Assembly: GCF_001428505.1 (NCBI RefSeq)
Contig: NZ_LMHU01000005.1
Location: 124,001 to 188,000, forward strand
Direction: 5' to 3'
Source: Terrabacter sp. Root181
GTDB taxonomy: Bacteria; Actinomycetota; Actinomycetes; Actinomycetales; Dermatophilaceae
DNA length: 64,000 bases
Part shown: piece after piece, positions 7,773 to 18,505 of the stretch
Position numbering within the stretch: the stretch's first letter is position 1
Layout: each line of letters opens with the position of its first letter
The notes under the pieces: generated by a model
Told to the model about the DNA's origin: nothing
The model's input: only the letters and a program-made list of their open reading frames with translations
Databases searched by the model: none
Position numbers and translations under genes: made by a program

Positions 7773-10270
7773 CCATCACCGAGGACCGCGCGGCCGACGC
7801 CCCGACACCCGAGATCGGCAGGGCACGCACCCGCAAGGAGGACCAGCGCCTCATCACCGGCCGCACCCGCTGGACCGACAACATCCAGCTGCCCGGCATG
7901 CTGCACCTCGCGATGGTGCGCAGCCCCTTCGCCCACGCCACCATCAGCGCGATCAACACCGACGAGGCGAAGGCCGCGTCTGGTGTCCTCGCGGTGTTCA
8001 CGGGGGAGGACCTCAAGGACATCCAGGGCGTCAACATCACGGCGTGGCCGATCAGTGCCGACCAGAAGACGCCCGACCACCTGCCGGTGGCCGTGTCCCA
8101 CGTCGCGCACGCCGGCGAGATCGTCGCCGTCGTCGCGGCCCGCAGCTCCGCCGAGGCGCGTGATGCCGCCGAGCTCGTCGACGTCGACTACGACGAGCTG
8201 CCGGCGGTCCTCGACCTCAAGCAGGCGGCCACCGACTCGGTCCTGGCCCACCCCGGCCTCGGCACGAACACGAGTGCCACGTGGCAGCTCGACTCGGCCT
8301 CCGGCGGCACCGGCGGCGACATCGAGGCGGCCATCGCCACGGCCCGCGAGGGCGGAATCGTCATCGAGCGCGAGTACCGCCAGCAGCGCCTCATCCCGGC
8401 CTTCATGGAGCCCCGTTCCACGGTGGTCGACCCCACGGGCGAGCAGGTGACGATGTGGTCGGCGACCCAGGTGCCGCACGTCCTCCGCTTCTGCATCGCA
8501 GCCACCACCGGACTGCAGGAGTCGAAGATCCGCGTCATCGCCCCCGACGTCGGTGGTGGGTTCGGCGGCAAGCTGCAGACCACCCCGGAGGAGTTCGCCA
8601 CGCTCGCCGTGGCGCGCAAGCTCGGCAAGCCCTGCAAGTACACCGAGACCCGTTCCGAGACGATGGTCTCCGGCCACCACGGCCGGGACCAGTGGCAGAA
8701 GCTCACCCTCGCCGCGGAGAAGGACGGCACGGTCACCGGGCTCAAGGTGGAGCTCATGGCCGACCTCGGGGCCTACGCGGCCCTCGTCGGCGGCGGCGTG
8801 CCGGTGCTCGGCGCGTGGATGTTCAACTCGATCTACAAGTTCGCCGCCTACCAGTTCAACGTCACCACGTACTACACGAACAAGACGTGGGTCGATGCCT
8901 ATCGCGGTGCCGGTAGGCCCGAGGCGACGTACGGCATCGAGCGCCTCATGGACGAGCTCGCCGTCGAGGTGGGGGTCGACCCGCTCGAGATCCGCGAGAA
9001 GAACTGGATCAAGCACGAGGAGTTCCCCTTCACCACGGTGGCGGGCATGACCTACGACTCGGGCAACTACGAGGCCGCGACCGCCAAGGCGAAGGAGCTC
9101 TTCGGCTACGACGAGCTGCGCGCCGAGCAGCGGCGTCGCCGCGAGAGCAACGACCCGGTCCAGCTCGGCATCGGCATCTCGACGTTCACCGAGATGTGCG
9201 GTCTCGCCCCGTCCCGCATCCTCGGCGTCCTCAGCTACGGGGCCGGCGGCTGGGAGAGCGCGAGCATCCGCATGCTCGCCACCGGCACGGTCGAGGTCGT
9301 CACGGGCTCGTCCGCTCACGGGCAGGGCCACGAGACGGCGTGGAGCCAGATCGTCGCCGACCGGCTCGGCGTCCCGTTCGAGGACATCGAGGTGCTCCAC
9401 GGCGACACGCAGATCGCGCCCAGGGGCATGGACACGTACGGCTCACGCTCGCTCGTCGTCGGGGCCGAGGCGGTCATCCGCGCAGCCGACAAGGTCATCG
9501 AGAAGGCAAAGCCGATCGCGGCCCACATGCTCGAGGCCAGCGTCGACGACATCGAGTTCTCGGCAGGGCGCTTCGGTGTCAAGGGCACCGACAAGAGCGT
9601 CAGCATGCCCGAGGTGGCCCTCGAGACGTGGACGTGCCACAACCTCCCCGACGGCATCGAGCCCACGATCGACGCCGACGCGACGTTCGACCCCAACACG
9701 TTCTCCTTCCCGCACGGCACCCACCTGTGCGCGATGGAGGTCGACACCGAGACCGGGGCGACGACGATGCGCAAGTACGTCTGCGTCGACGACATCGGCA
9801 ACATCGTCAACCCGCTCATCGTCGAGGGTCAGGTCCACGGCGGCCTCGTCCAGGGCATCGCGCAGGCCCTCTGGGAGGGTGCCGAGTACGACGACCAGGG
9901 CACGCTCGTCACGGGCTCGTTCGTCGACTACACCCTGCCGACGTCCGCCGACACGATCAGCTTCATCACCGACCACACGACGTCACCGTCGACGACGAAC
10001 ACGTTGGGCACCAAGGGAGTCGGCGAGGCGGGCACGATCGCCTCGACACCAGCCGTCGTCAACGCGATCGTTGATGCGGTGCGCAGCTTCGGCGTCAACG
10101 ACATCCTCATGCCGTGCACCCCCGAGCGGGTGTGGAAGGCCATCCAGAAGGGGGGGGCCGTCCCGGTCGAAGGTGAGCGCGACGCGCAGCCGCACTTCGA
10201 CGAGGGTGCGCCCAACCAGGACCCCGGGGCCGCGAGTCCCGAGTCCGCGAGCGAGGGGAGCCAGTCATGA
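7769..10270 (+). CDS. Molybdenum hydroxylase large (Mo-binding) subunit, form II CoxL-like
   Basis: 833 residues, a full-length xanthine dehydrogenase/CoxL-family catalytic subunit. Early [13 protein letters not shown] is typical. GGGFGGKLQ (about residue 265) binds the molybdopterin. The active-site loop at residues 377-383 is AYRGAGR, the form II signature, not the AYxCSFR of true aerobic CO dehydrogenase. [10 protein letters not shown] and [10 protein letters not shown] near the C terminus are further cofactor motifs. It should hydroxylate an unidentified substrate; calling it a CO dehydrogenase would be unsupported. It overlaps both neighbours by four bases. The C-terminal 30 residues are a charged extension. 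Confidence 0.92.
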
Positions 10271-11124
10271 TCCCGGCCCAGTTCGACTACCTGGCCCCCT
10301 CGACCGTCCAGGAGGCCATCGCGGCGCTCGCCGAGCACGGCGACGACGCCAAGGTCCTCGCGGGTGGGCAGTCGCTGCTGCCCATCCTGCGCATGCGGCT
10401 CAACGCCCCAGGGGTCGTCATCGACCTCGGGCGCATCGCCGAGCTCCAGGGCGTCTCCGAGGACGGTGACCACCTCGTCATCGGAGCCATGACGACGTAT
10501 GCCGCCGTGCTCGCCTCCGGGGCCGTGTCCACCCACGCGGCCCTGCTGTCCAAGGCGATCGCGACCGTGGCCGACCCGCAGATCCGCCACCGCGGCACCA
10601 TCGGCGGCGCGCTCGTGCACGCCGACCCGGCGGGCGACGTCGGGGCGCCGGCGCTCGCGCTCGAGGCCGAGCTCGTCATCGCGGGCGCGGACGGCTCGAC
10701 CCGCACCGTCGCGGCGGAGGACTTCTTCGAGGACCTCTTCACGACGGCCGTCGGCGAGGGCGAGCTGCTGACACAGATCCGCGTGCCGAAGCACACCGGC
10801 TGGGGCGCGCACTACGAGAAGTTCGTCCGGGTCAGCCACCAGTGGTCGATCGTCGGCGTCGCGGCCACGGTGCGCAGCGAGGGCGGCTCGATCGCCGAGG
10901 CCCGCGTCGGGCTGACCAACATGGGCTCGACGCCCCTGCGGGCCCGCTCGGTCGAGGAGGCCCTCGTCGGGCAGCCCGCGACCGACGAGGCGGTCCGTGC
11001 GGCCGTCGCGTCTGTAGCCGACGGCACCAACCCGCCCTCCGACCTCAACGGTGACTCCGACTACCGCAAGCACCTCGCCACCGTGCTGACGCGGCGCGCG
11101 GTCCTCGCCGCGGCAGGAGCGTGA
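10267..11124 (+). CDS. Molybdenum hydroxylase FAD-binding medium subunit (CoxM-like)
   Basis: 285 residues. The family signatures AGGQSLLPILRMRL (FAD pyrophosphate loop), ATVADPQIRHRGTIGGALVHADPAGD (the second FAD motif, residues about 98-122, around TIGG) and the C-terminal CO_deh_flav_C domain are present. It takes electrons from the 2Fe-2S subunit to FAD and on to an acceptor. Its ATG overlaps the stop of the large subunit by four bases; the next gene starts seven bases downstream. Confidence 0.93.
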   Translation: MIPAQFDYLAPSTVQEAIAALAEHGDDAKVLAGGQSLLPILRMRLNAPGVVIDLGRIAELQGVSEDGDHLVIGAMTTYAAVLASGAVSTHAALLSKAIATVADPQIRHRGTIGGALVHADPAGDVGAPALALEAELVIAGADGSTRTVAAEDFFEDLFTTAVGEGELLTQIRVPKHTGWGAHYEKFVRVSHQWSIVGVAATVRSEGGSIAEARVGLTNMGSTPLRARSVEEALVGQPATDEAVRAAVASVADGTNPPSDLNGDSDYRKHLATVLTRRAVLAAAGA

Positions 11125-11131
11125 TCGCCGG

Positions 11132-11929
11132 ATGGACCTGACGCACTCCTTCACCGTCCCGACCTCGGTCGACGACGCGTGGGCCCTCTTCATGGACCTC
11201 GAGCGCGTCGGCGGCTGCTTCCCCGGGGCGACCGTGACGGAGGTGACCGACGACGGCTTCTCCGGCACGGTCAAGGTCAAGCTCGGGCCGATCGCGCTCG
11301 TCTACTCCGGGTCGGGCTCGTTCGTCGAGCGCGACGACGCGACGCACCACGCCGTCATCGAGGCCAAGGGCAAGGACAAGCGGGGCAACGGCACGGCCGG
11401 CGCCACCGTGACGATCACCCTGAGCCCCGACGGTGACGGCACCCGCGCCGACGTCGTCACCGACCTCGCCGTCACCGGCAAGCCGGCCCAGTTCGGCCGG
11501 GGCGTCATGCAGGACGTGTCCGACAAGCTCCTGGGCGCCTTCGTGGCCTGCATCGAGAAGCAGCTGACCGGTCCGGCGGACGAGCCGGAGGCCGCCCCGG
11601 CGGCGGCCGGCGCGGCGGCCGGCTCGTCGGCCGGCTCGTCGGCTGGGGCTTCGGCCGGCGCTTCGGCGGGCTACGTCGAGACGGGGTCCGACGCGCTCGC
11701 CGCAGACACCGGTCCGCAGGTGGGTGTCACGACGGCGGCGCCGGCACCCGCTGCGGCGGCACACACGCCGCCGCCCCCGCGCCGGGTCCCGGCCTCTGTC
11801 GAGGAGGACGCCCCCCTCGACCTCGGGTCGGCCGTCATGCCCGTGCTGATCCAGCGGTATGCCGGTTACGCAGCGGCTGCCGCCATCGGGGTCGTCATCG
11901 GTTGGCTCATCGGTCACCGGGGCGACTGA
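11132..11929 (+). CDS. CoxG-like SRPBCC protein with C-terminal membrane anchor
   Basis: 265 residues. Residues 1-145 are an SRPBCC fold of the CoxG type (HSFTVPTSVDDAWALFMDL, GGCFPGATV, YSGSGSFVERD, GRGVMQDVSDKLLG). Residues about 150-240 are a low-complexity Ala/Gly/Ser/Pro linker with SSAG/ASAG repeats. The end (about 242-262) is a hydrophobic helix with GxxxG-like small residues followed by HRGD. In carboxydotrophs CoxG helps recruit the Mo enzyme to the membrane; the same role is inferred here. It completes the S-L-M-G operon. Confidence 0.85.
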   Translation: MDLTHSFTVPTSVDDAWALFMDLERVGGCFPGATVTEVTDDGFSGTVKVKLGPIALVYSGSGSFVERDDATHHAVIEAKGKDKRGNGTAGATVTITLSPDGDGTRADVVTDLAVTGKPAQFGRGVMQDVSDKLLGAFVACIEKQLTGPADEPEAAPAAAGAAAGSSAGSSAGASAGASAGYVETGSDALAADTGPQVGVTTAAPAPAAAAHTPPPPRRVPASVEEDAPLDLGSAVMPVLIQRYAGYAAAAAIGVVIGWLIGHRGD

Positions 11930-11942
11930 CGCAGCACGTGCA

Positions 11943-11974
11943 GCAGGCCCGGTCGCGCTCCCGACCGGGCCTGC
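11943..11974. terminator. 13-bp perfect hairpin between convergent genes
   Basis: Arms 11943-11955 and 11962-11974 (GCAGGCCCGGTCG and its complement) with a 6-base loop, between the CoxG-like gene and the convergent sortase gene. Probably a shared transcript end. Confidence 0.8.
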
Positions 11975-12004
11975 GGCGCGTTCCGGGCGGCCCGTCACCC
12001 ACCG

Positions 12005-12706
12005 TCAGTCGTGGAGCGGCGAAGCGACCAGGACGGTGATGTCGTCGTAGTCCTCGCGGGTCGCGTCCCACAGGCCGCCGCACGTGGCGAGGAAGAGACG
12101 CTCCGGTCCGCTGCGGTCGTAGAGGTGCTCGGACGCGACGATGCGGGGGTAGTCGCGCTGGGCGTCGACGGCGGGCCACACCCGGTCGACCCGGTACGAG
12201 CAGACCGAGCCGTCCTGCTGCACGGTCTGCACGAGCTGCCCGGCCTGCGCTCGCGACGGGAAGTCCTCGCCGAAGACGGCCGACCCGTCACGGTAGGTGT
12301 GGCCGTCGAGCAGGACGGTGCCGGCGCCGCTGCCCGGTTGAGGACCGTCCGCGTACCAGCCGATCCGGCTGATGTCGGTGGGGTTGCCGAGTCGCAGTGT
12401 CCCTGCGGTCCCGGCGGCTCCGGCCGCGGCGTCGGTCTCGAGCCCGATCCGCTCGACCGCCGCGTCCACGCCGAGGTCGGGATAGACGACGCGGTGGGGC
12501 GGCCCGGGTCGGCACGTCGGCCCCGTGGCCCGGGCGATGGGCGTACGCGGCGGTGGCGGCGCGGAGCGCGCGGCCAGGTCGGCGGCAGCGAGCGGTCTGG
12601 CGAGCAGGAACCACACCGCTACGCAGGCCAGTGCCGCCGCGACGAGCGGGACGACCGCGCGGCCACCGGGCGCGCGGTCGTGCGCCCGGTGACGCCCGGT
12701 GATCAG
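12005..12706 (-). CDS. Class F-like sortase
   Basis: Up to 233 residues. A basic start and one membrane helix (about VVPLVAAALACVAVWFLL) precede a Pro-rich linker and the sortase barrel. Catalytic residues are visible: His in LLDGHTYRDGS, Cys in LATCGGLWD, and a C-terminal Arg in ATREDYDD. The start is uncertain: no ATG or GTG precedes the helix. A CTG at 12706 overlaps the upstream stop by four bases and keeps the helix whole; the first GTG (12616) would cut into it. The gene directly upstream encodes a likely substrate, so this is a dedicated pair acting at the cell surface. Confidence 0.8.
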   Translation of the reverse strand: MITGRHRAHDRAPGGRAVVPLVAAALACVAVWFLLARPLAAADLAARSAPPPPRTPIARATGPTCRPGPPHRVVYPDLGVDAAVERIGLETDAAAGAAGTAGTLRLGNPTDISRIGWYADGPQPGSGAGTVLLDGHTYRDGSAVFGEDFPSRAQAGQLVQTVQQDGSVCSYRVDRVWPAVDAQRDYPRIVASEHLYDRSGPERLFLATCGGLWDATREDYDDITVLVASPLHD

Positions 12707-13437
12707 TCGGCCTCGACGACGCGGCGTCGGCGGCGGCTGCGGGCACCGAGCAGGCCGCCGGCCACGGCCAGCAGACCGACACCGACGAGCACGTCGGCCG
12801 AGCCGGAACGCTGCGCGACCTGACCCATCCCGCCGGTGTCGGGTGCGGCGTCGCCCATCGCGGGGACGGGTGCGAGCGCGAGGGTCGTGGCGGGCGAGGC
12901 CGCTCCGAGCCCGGTCGCGGCCGTCCCCGTCGGGGTGGGGGTGCCCGTGCCCACCGCCGTCGACGTGGCGCGCGGGTCGCCGGGGACGGTGGTCGCGGGT
13001 GCGGTCGGGGTGGCCGGAGTGGTTGGGGTGGTCGTGGTCGCCGGGGTCGTCGGCGTCACGGTGCCCGGTCGGCTCACGCCACCGAACCCGCCCACCTCGT
13101 CGGCTGCAGGGCAGTCCGTCGCGGGTGCCTGTGCGTCGAGCGAGACCACGACAGAACGGAACTGGCCGTCCGAGAACGCGTCGCCCAGCTGGGGCGCGAC
13201 GCCCCGGTCGTTCGTGAGTGACGCAGCATCCACGTGGATCGGGTTCTTGCCGCGCTTGAGGACCTCGTCCACACCGGGCTTCTGGACGTACTTGCAGACC
13301 CACACCTGGTGCGGGTCCCCGGGCGTCGCCGACGCGGCCTGGACGCCGAGGGTGGCGGCGCCGGCCGTGGCGAAGGCTGCGACGAGGAGGAGGGTGACGG
13401 CGCGTGACGGCGCGACGACATGGGTGGATCGGGTCAT
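12703..13437 (-). CDS. Cell-wall-anchored surface protein with PDTGG sorting signal
   Basis: 244 residues: signal peptide (about 1-38, ending ASA), a globular part containing QVWVCKYVQKPGVDEVL and NPIHVDAASLTND, which resembles a domain common in actinobacterial LPxTG proteins, then a Thr/Pro linker of about 70 residues, and a C-terminal signal made of APDTGG, a hydrophobic helix and an Arg run. The pentapeptide PDTGG departs from LPxTG. It probably is cut by the downstream sortase and linked to peptidoglycan. Function of the globular domain is unknown. Confidence 0.82.
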   Translation of the reverse strand: MTRSTHVVAPSRAVTLLLVAAFATAGAATLGVQAASATPGDPHQVWVCKYVQKPGVDEVLKRGKNPIHVDAASLTNDRGVAPQLGDAFSDGQFRSVVVSLDAQAPATDCPAADEVGGFGGVSRPGTVTPTTPATTTTPTTPATPTAPATTVPGDPRATSTAVGTGTPTPTGTAATGLGAASPATTLALAPVPAMGDAAPDTGGMGQVAQRSGSADVLVGVGLLAVAGGLLGARSRRRRRVVEAD

Positions 13438-13683
13438 CAGTGAGAGTGCTCTCGTGGAGGGCGGCGTGACCGGGTCGGGTCACGAGCCGCGAGTTGTGGA
13501 GGGTGTTGTGACACAGAGGAACTCGGTGACCGTGAGGGTGGTCGGTGAACCATGGCGAGGGCGTGTGGCGCCTCAGCCGTGGGAGAACATACACGACCTC
13601 GCCGCCGTGGCGGGGGTGGAGGATTGTCACCTTTTGCACCGGCGCCCGACGCACCATCGCCGCCACTCTGCGATGGTGGATGC

Positions 13684-14346
13684 ATGTCCCACGTCATCAT
13701 CGTCGGCGGCCACGGCAAGGTCGCCCTGCTCGCCGCCCCGCTCCTCGTCTCCGACGGCCACGACGTCACCTCCGTGGTCCGCAACCCGGAGCACGTCGCC
13801 GCCGTCGAGGCGACCGGTGCCACGGCGGCCGTGCTCGACGTCGAGCACGCCACGACCGAGCAGATCGCGGAACTCGTGCGCGGGAGCGACGTCGTCGTGT
13901 GGTCGGCCGGCGCCGGCGGCGGCAGCCCCGAGCGGACGTATGCCGTCGACCGCGACGCCGCGATCCGCTCGATGGACGCCGCCGCACAGGCCGGGGTCGA
14001 GCGCTACGTCATGGTGTCCTACTTCGGCGCCGGGCCCGACCACGGCGTGCCCGAGGACAGCTCCTTCTACCCGTACGCCGAGGCCAAGACCGCGGCCGAC
14101 GAGCACCTCCAGGGCACCGCCCTCGCATGGACCATCCTGCGCCCGAGCGGACTGACCACCGACGCGGCCACCGGCCACATCGCCGCCGGTCAGGACATCG
14201 TCGCTGGCACGGTGTCGCGCGACAACGTCGCCCACGTGATCCGTGCGGTCGTCGAGCACCCCGAGTCGACCGCCCGCCGCATCCTGCCCTTCAACGACGG
14301 CTTCCAGCCCATCGGCGACGTCGTCGCCGCCACCCCCTCCGCCTGA
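13684..14346 (+). CDS. NAD(P)-binding SDR-like (atypical) protein
   Basis: 220 residues from ATG 13684. VIIVGGHGKVALLAAPLL is the N-terminal nucleotide-binding loop of the atypical SDR/NmrA-like group; WSAGAGGGS, RYVMVSYFGA, YAEAKTAADEHL and WTILRPSGL are the usual later motifs. Close relatives are annotated as NAD(P)H-binding proteins or YwnB/YhfK-like; substrate unknown, some act as redox sensors. The 246-base region upstream (13438-13683) contains no gene; it must hold promoters for this gene and the divergent surface protein. Confidence 0.85.
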   Translation: MSHVIIVGGHGKVALLAAPLLVSDGHDVTSVVRNPEHVAAVEATGATAAVLDVEHATTEQIAELVRGSDVVVWSAGAGGGSPERTYAVDRDAAIRSMDAAAQAGVERYVMVSYFGAGPDHGVPEDSSFYPYAEAKTAADEHLQGTALAWTILRPSGLTTDAATGHIAAGQDIVAGTVSRDNVAHVIRAVVEHPESTARRILPFNDGFQPIGDVVAATPSA

Positions 14347-14393
14347 CCCCCACTCCCACTCGAGTGCGGTGGCGGGCCTACTCGAGTGTCAGG
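14342..14393. terminator. Hairpin overlapping both ends of a convergent gene pair
   Basis: CACTCGAGT (about 14357-14365) pairs with ACTCGAGTG (about 14380-14388), and the flanking CCTGA/TCAGG pair around an 8-base bulge. The structure includes the stop codons of both convergent genes. A shared transcript end is likely. Confidence 0.55.
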
Positions 14394-15336
14394 GGCGGGC
14401 GAGGTGTTCGGCGATGACGAGGTCCTGCCACGCCATGCCGACGCTCTTGAAGACGTTGGGCCGGTCGCTCGCCCGCTCGACCCGGCCGAGCACGAGGTCC
14501 GCGAGCGTGTGGACGTCGGCCCAGTCGAGGGCGCCCTGCGCGGCTGCGAGGATGACGTCGCCGGCCTCACGGTGCGCCGTCCCGATGTCCTCGACGACGA
14601 CGAGCGAGCGGCCGAGCAGCCCCGACCCGAGCTCACGACGGTGCGGCTCGTGCGAGCCGATGGCAACGACGCACGCCCCGTCGGCCACCCAGTCGTCGTC
14701 GAGCACCGGCGTCGCCGCCGACGTGGCCGTCACGACGACCTGCGCCTCGCGCACGGCCGCCTCGACCTGTGGGTCGTCGACCGTGATGCCGCGCGTGCTG
14801 AGCCGGTGCGTCGTCGCGAGCCCGGAGATCCGTTGCGCGGTCGCGCGGGCGGCGTCGCCCCGCCGACCGACGACCGTCACCGACGACGTCTCCCGGATGG
14901 CGAGCAGCGCCTCCGCGTGACCGAGCGCCTGGGGCCCGCTCCCGAAGATGACCGCGGACCCGACCTCGGCCGGGGCGAGCGCGTCCATGGCCACGGCGGA
15001 CACGGCAGGGGTGCGCAGCGACGTGACCGCCGTGCCGTCGATGAGGACCGACGGCGTCAGGGTGTCGGCGTCGAGCAGGATGTAGAGCGCCTGGATGCGC
15101 TCGAGGCCGCGGGCCGGGTTGCCCGGCGCGACCGAGACGACCTTGACGCCGGCCACGCGGCCCTTTGTAGCGGGCATGACGAGGAGCTGGCCGTCGGCGA
15201 CGCCCGCGACCATCCGGGCCGGGTCCGACGCTGGATCGAGACCGTCGGCGAGCTCGCAACGGATGAGACGCCGGGCACGGTCGGGCGAGACGATCCGACG
15301 GACCGCGGCGGCGTCGACCCAGCGCGGCTGCTGCAT
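14389..15336 (-). CDS. Ornithine cyclodeaminase / mu-crystallin family protein
   Basis: 315 residues. The family fold is shown by DGTAVTSLRTPAVSAVA, the Rossmann loop VIFGSGPQALGHAEALL, and ATSAATPVL, plus VAIGSHEPHRREL. Members include ornithine cyclodeaminase, alanine dehydrogenases and imine reductases, all NAD(P)-linked, so the substrate cannot be assigned. The ATG overlaps the stop of the upstream SRPBCC-like gene by one base, so they form an operon. Confidence 0.88.
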   Translation of the reverse strand: MQQPRWVDAAAVRRIVSPDRARRLIRCELADGLDPASDPARMVAGVADGQLLVMPATKGRVAGVKVVSVAPGNPARGLERIQALYILLDADTLTPSVLIDGTAVTSLRTPAVSAVAMDALAPAEVGSAVIFGSGPQALGHAEALLAIRETSSVTVVGRRGDAARATAQRISGLATTHRLSTRGITVDDPQVEAAVREAQVVVTATSAATPVLDDDWVADGACVVAIGSHEPHRRELGSGLLGRSLVVVEDIGTAHREAGDVILAAAQGALDWADVHTLADLVLGRVERASDRPNVFKSVGMAWQDLVIAEHLARP

Positions 15337-15665
15337 CAGCCCTCGCCCGCGCCGGCCCGGGCGCGTGCGACCCGCTCGGGGTCGCCGGCCGCCTCGACGA
15401 CGGTCGCGAGGTGGGCGCGCAGCTGCTTGGCGAGAGACCACTGGGTGACCTCGTGGGTGATCGAACGCACCCAGCCCGGGTCGACGGCATACGCCAGCGT
15501 CAGCACGACGAGGGTGCCGTCGTCCTCGGCGTCGAAGCGCCACGTGAAGGGTTCCGGGGTCAGGTGCGGGGCCAGCCGGAGCGTCGGCTCGCCCACCGAC
15601 CCGGCCAGCGCGCGGGCGACGGGCGGCGGGAGGGGGACGTGGACGTCGGCACTGACCTGGGGCAC
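15336..15665 (-). CDS. Small SRPBCC-like protein
   Basis: 109 residues from GTG 15665. The start is chosen because it is the first codon giving the conserved-looking [20 protein letters not shown]; a GAGG lies almost against the codon, which is closer than usual. The pattern (strand, helix, then [18 protein letters not shown] and a long C-terminal helix) fits the polyketide cyclase/START-like fold used for binding hydrophobic ligands. It is translationally coupled to the ornithine cyclodeaminase-like gene. Function unknown. Confidence 0.65.
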   Translation of the reverse strand: MPQVSADVHVPLPPPVARALAGSVGEPTLRLAPHLTPEPFTWRFDAEDDGTLVVLTLAYAVDPGWVRSITHEVTQWSLAKQLRAHLATVVEAAGDPERVARARAGAGEG

Positions 15666-15826
15666 TCCTCGACTGTAGGGGCCGACCCTGCGAGCCGCTC
15701 GCGCGGGCTGCGCGCCGGGGCGCCGTTCCACGCATGTGCGTGCGGGCACTCCCGGGACGTAGGCTCAAGCGGATCGCCCACCACCCCGGGCGGCAGCCGT
15801 CAACGACGACACGAAGTCAGGACTCC

Positions 15827-17200
<1,374 letters not shown>

Positions 17201-17248
17201 GCCCCCTCCCGGCCCCTTCCCCCGGCGGCTCCCCCGCAGCGCCAGTAA

Positions 17249-17280
17249 CGTCTGGTTTGCGTGCAGCAATCTCCCAGACG
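17249..17280 (+). repeat. Inverted repeat upstream of a secreted protein gene
   Basis: CGTCTGG at 17249-17255 and CCAGACG at 17274-17280, 18 bases apart, in the 231-base spacer after the serine dehydratase gene. It could be its terminator or an operator of the next gene. The following stretch (about 17290-17330) is less G+C-rich than the surroundings and probably holds that gene's promoter. Confidence 0.45.
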
Positions 17281-17431
17281 AGGCGCACTTCCTGCGAATA
17301 TGCTGACAGTTGTGCCTTTTTCGTCTCTGGCCGCCTCGGTCGGAGCACCTTGGAGGGTGGCGCCGATCGGCGCCGCCCGACGACCTCGGGGGTCTGGCGC
17401 CGGTTGGTCAACAAGGGGAAAGGGGAGACAC

Positions 17432-17920
17432 ATGCGTTCACTGCGCAGTCGTGCCGTCATGGCCGGCATCACCGCACTGGGCACGATCGGACTCGCGGCC
17501 GGAGCCGCGGGCGCTGCACCGTCGAACGGAGGGACCGAGCACTCGTCGTTCCCTGCGGCCGGTGCCGTCTTCGAGTGCAGTGCGCCGACGGGGGACATCA
17601 CGGCGGTCAGCGGCACGGTCTACATGGTCGACCACTGGACGGTCGACGGCCAGGGTGTGTTTCACGAGACGGGGACCGTGAACACGCACGGCGTCACGCT
17701 CGTCGGTGAGAACGGCGATCTCTACACGGTGTCGGGGGCTTCGTGGTTCGGCGGGAAGGTCGACGCCACGGGCACACCGCTCGTCTTCACCGACACGGAG
17801 CACTGGGTGCTGCACGACACCACCACGGGCGGCAACGTCAAGGTGCAGATCGTCAGCCACTGGTCGTCCGGTTCGGGCTTCACGTGGGACAAGGGCAGCT
17901 GCTCCGCTCCGGAGGGGTGA
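17432..17920 (+). CDS. Secreted protein of unknown function
   Basis: 162 residues. A signal peptide (MRSLRSRAVMAGITALG to about AGAAGA) is followed by a Thr/Gly-rich beta-type domain with SAPTGDITAVSGTVYMVDH and two tryptophan-containing segments; one early (FECSAP) and one late (GSCSAP) cysteine could form a disulfide. I do not recognise the family. GGGGAGA lies just before the ATG. Confidence 0.75.
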   Translation: MRSLRSRAVMAGITALGTIGLAAGAAGAAPSNGGTEHSSFPAAGAVFECSAPTGDITAVSGTVYMVDHWTVDGQGVFHETGTVNTHGVTLVGENGDLYTVSGASWFGGKVDATGTPLVFTDTEHWVLHDTTTGGNVKVQIVSHWSSGSGFTWDKGSCSAPEG

Positions 17921-17938
17921 GCGGAGAGCCGGCCCGGT

Positions 17939-17970
17939 CGCCGCCCCGTCCCGCGAGGAGCGGGGCGGCG
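17939..17970. terminator. 10-bp G+C hairpin followed by TTT between convergent genes
   Basis: Arms 17939-17948 (CGCCGCCCCG) and 17961-17970 with a 12-base loop, followed on the plus strand by TTTCCTGT. Factor-independent-like end for the secreted protein gene, facing the DUF3237-like gene. Confidence 0.75.
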
Positions 17971-18001
17971 TTTCCTGTCAGGGCCCTGGTCCGGATGCGC
18001 G

Positions 18002-18427
18002 TCAGGGCAGCTCCACGTCAGGCAGGGGCAGCTCGACCTCGCACTCGTAGTAGCGCATCGCCAGCCGGGCGTGCTCGACGTCGATGCTGCCCTCGCCCAC
18101 GGCGATGACGTCGTTGAGCCACCGGTGGGCCGGCGCCTCGGTCTGGAAGGTGAGGACGTGGACGCCTCGCCCGTCCGCCAGCGACGACAGGCCGGTCAGG
18201 GTGAACAGGACGATGCCGTCGTCGACGTGGATGACGCCGCGGGCGTCCGGTGAGGCGTAGCCCTCGCGGAGTCGCGGGAAGTTCGACCACGACGCCGTGC
18301 CGGACAGCCGACCCGTCAGGGTGCCGGTGCCCTGACCGTAGACGCGGCCGTCGCGTCTGCCTGAAGGCTCGACCTCGTGGATGAGGTCATAGGTCCAGGT
18401 CGCGTCGCAGAGCGGGTTGAGACGCAT
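18002..18427 (-). CDS. DUF3237-like protein
   Basis: 141 residues, a beta-barrel-like pattern with GQGTGTLTGRLSGTASW, SPDARGVIHVDDG and EVELPLPDVELP. The PLCDATWTYD start and the ARGVIHVDDG segment match my recollection of the DUF3237 family. The molecular role of that family is unknown. It has no membrane segment or signal peptide. Confidence 0.6.
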   Translation of the reverse strand: MRLNPLCDATWTYDLIHEVEPSGRRDGRVYGQGTGTLTGRLSGTASWSNFPRLREGYASPDARGVIHVDDGIVLFTLTGLSSLADGRGVHVLTFQTEAPAHRWLNDVIAVGEGSIDVEHARLAMRYYECEVELPLPDVELP

Positions 18428-18505
18428 GGCAGCCTCCTCGGAAGGTCCGACACCGTCGACGGTACTCCTGCCCCTGCCTCGACGCAGCCGTCCGGGAGAC
18501 CGCCG

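Noticed and set aside
13501-13530. A second ECF41-like promoter around TGTGACA near 13507
   Set aside because: On the minus strand TGTCACA is present, but the sequence 16 bases on is GCGG, not CGTC.
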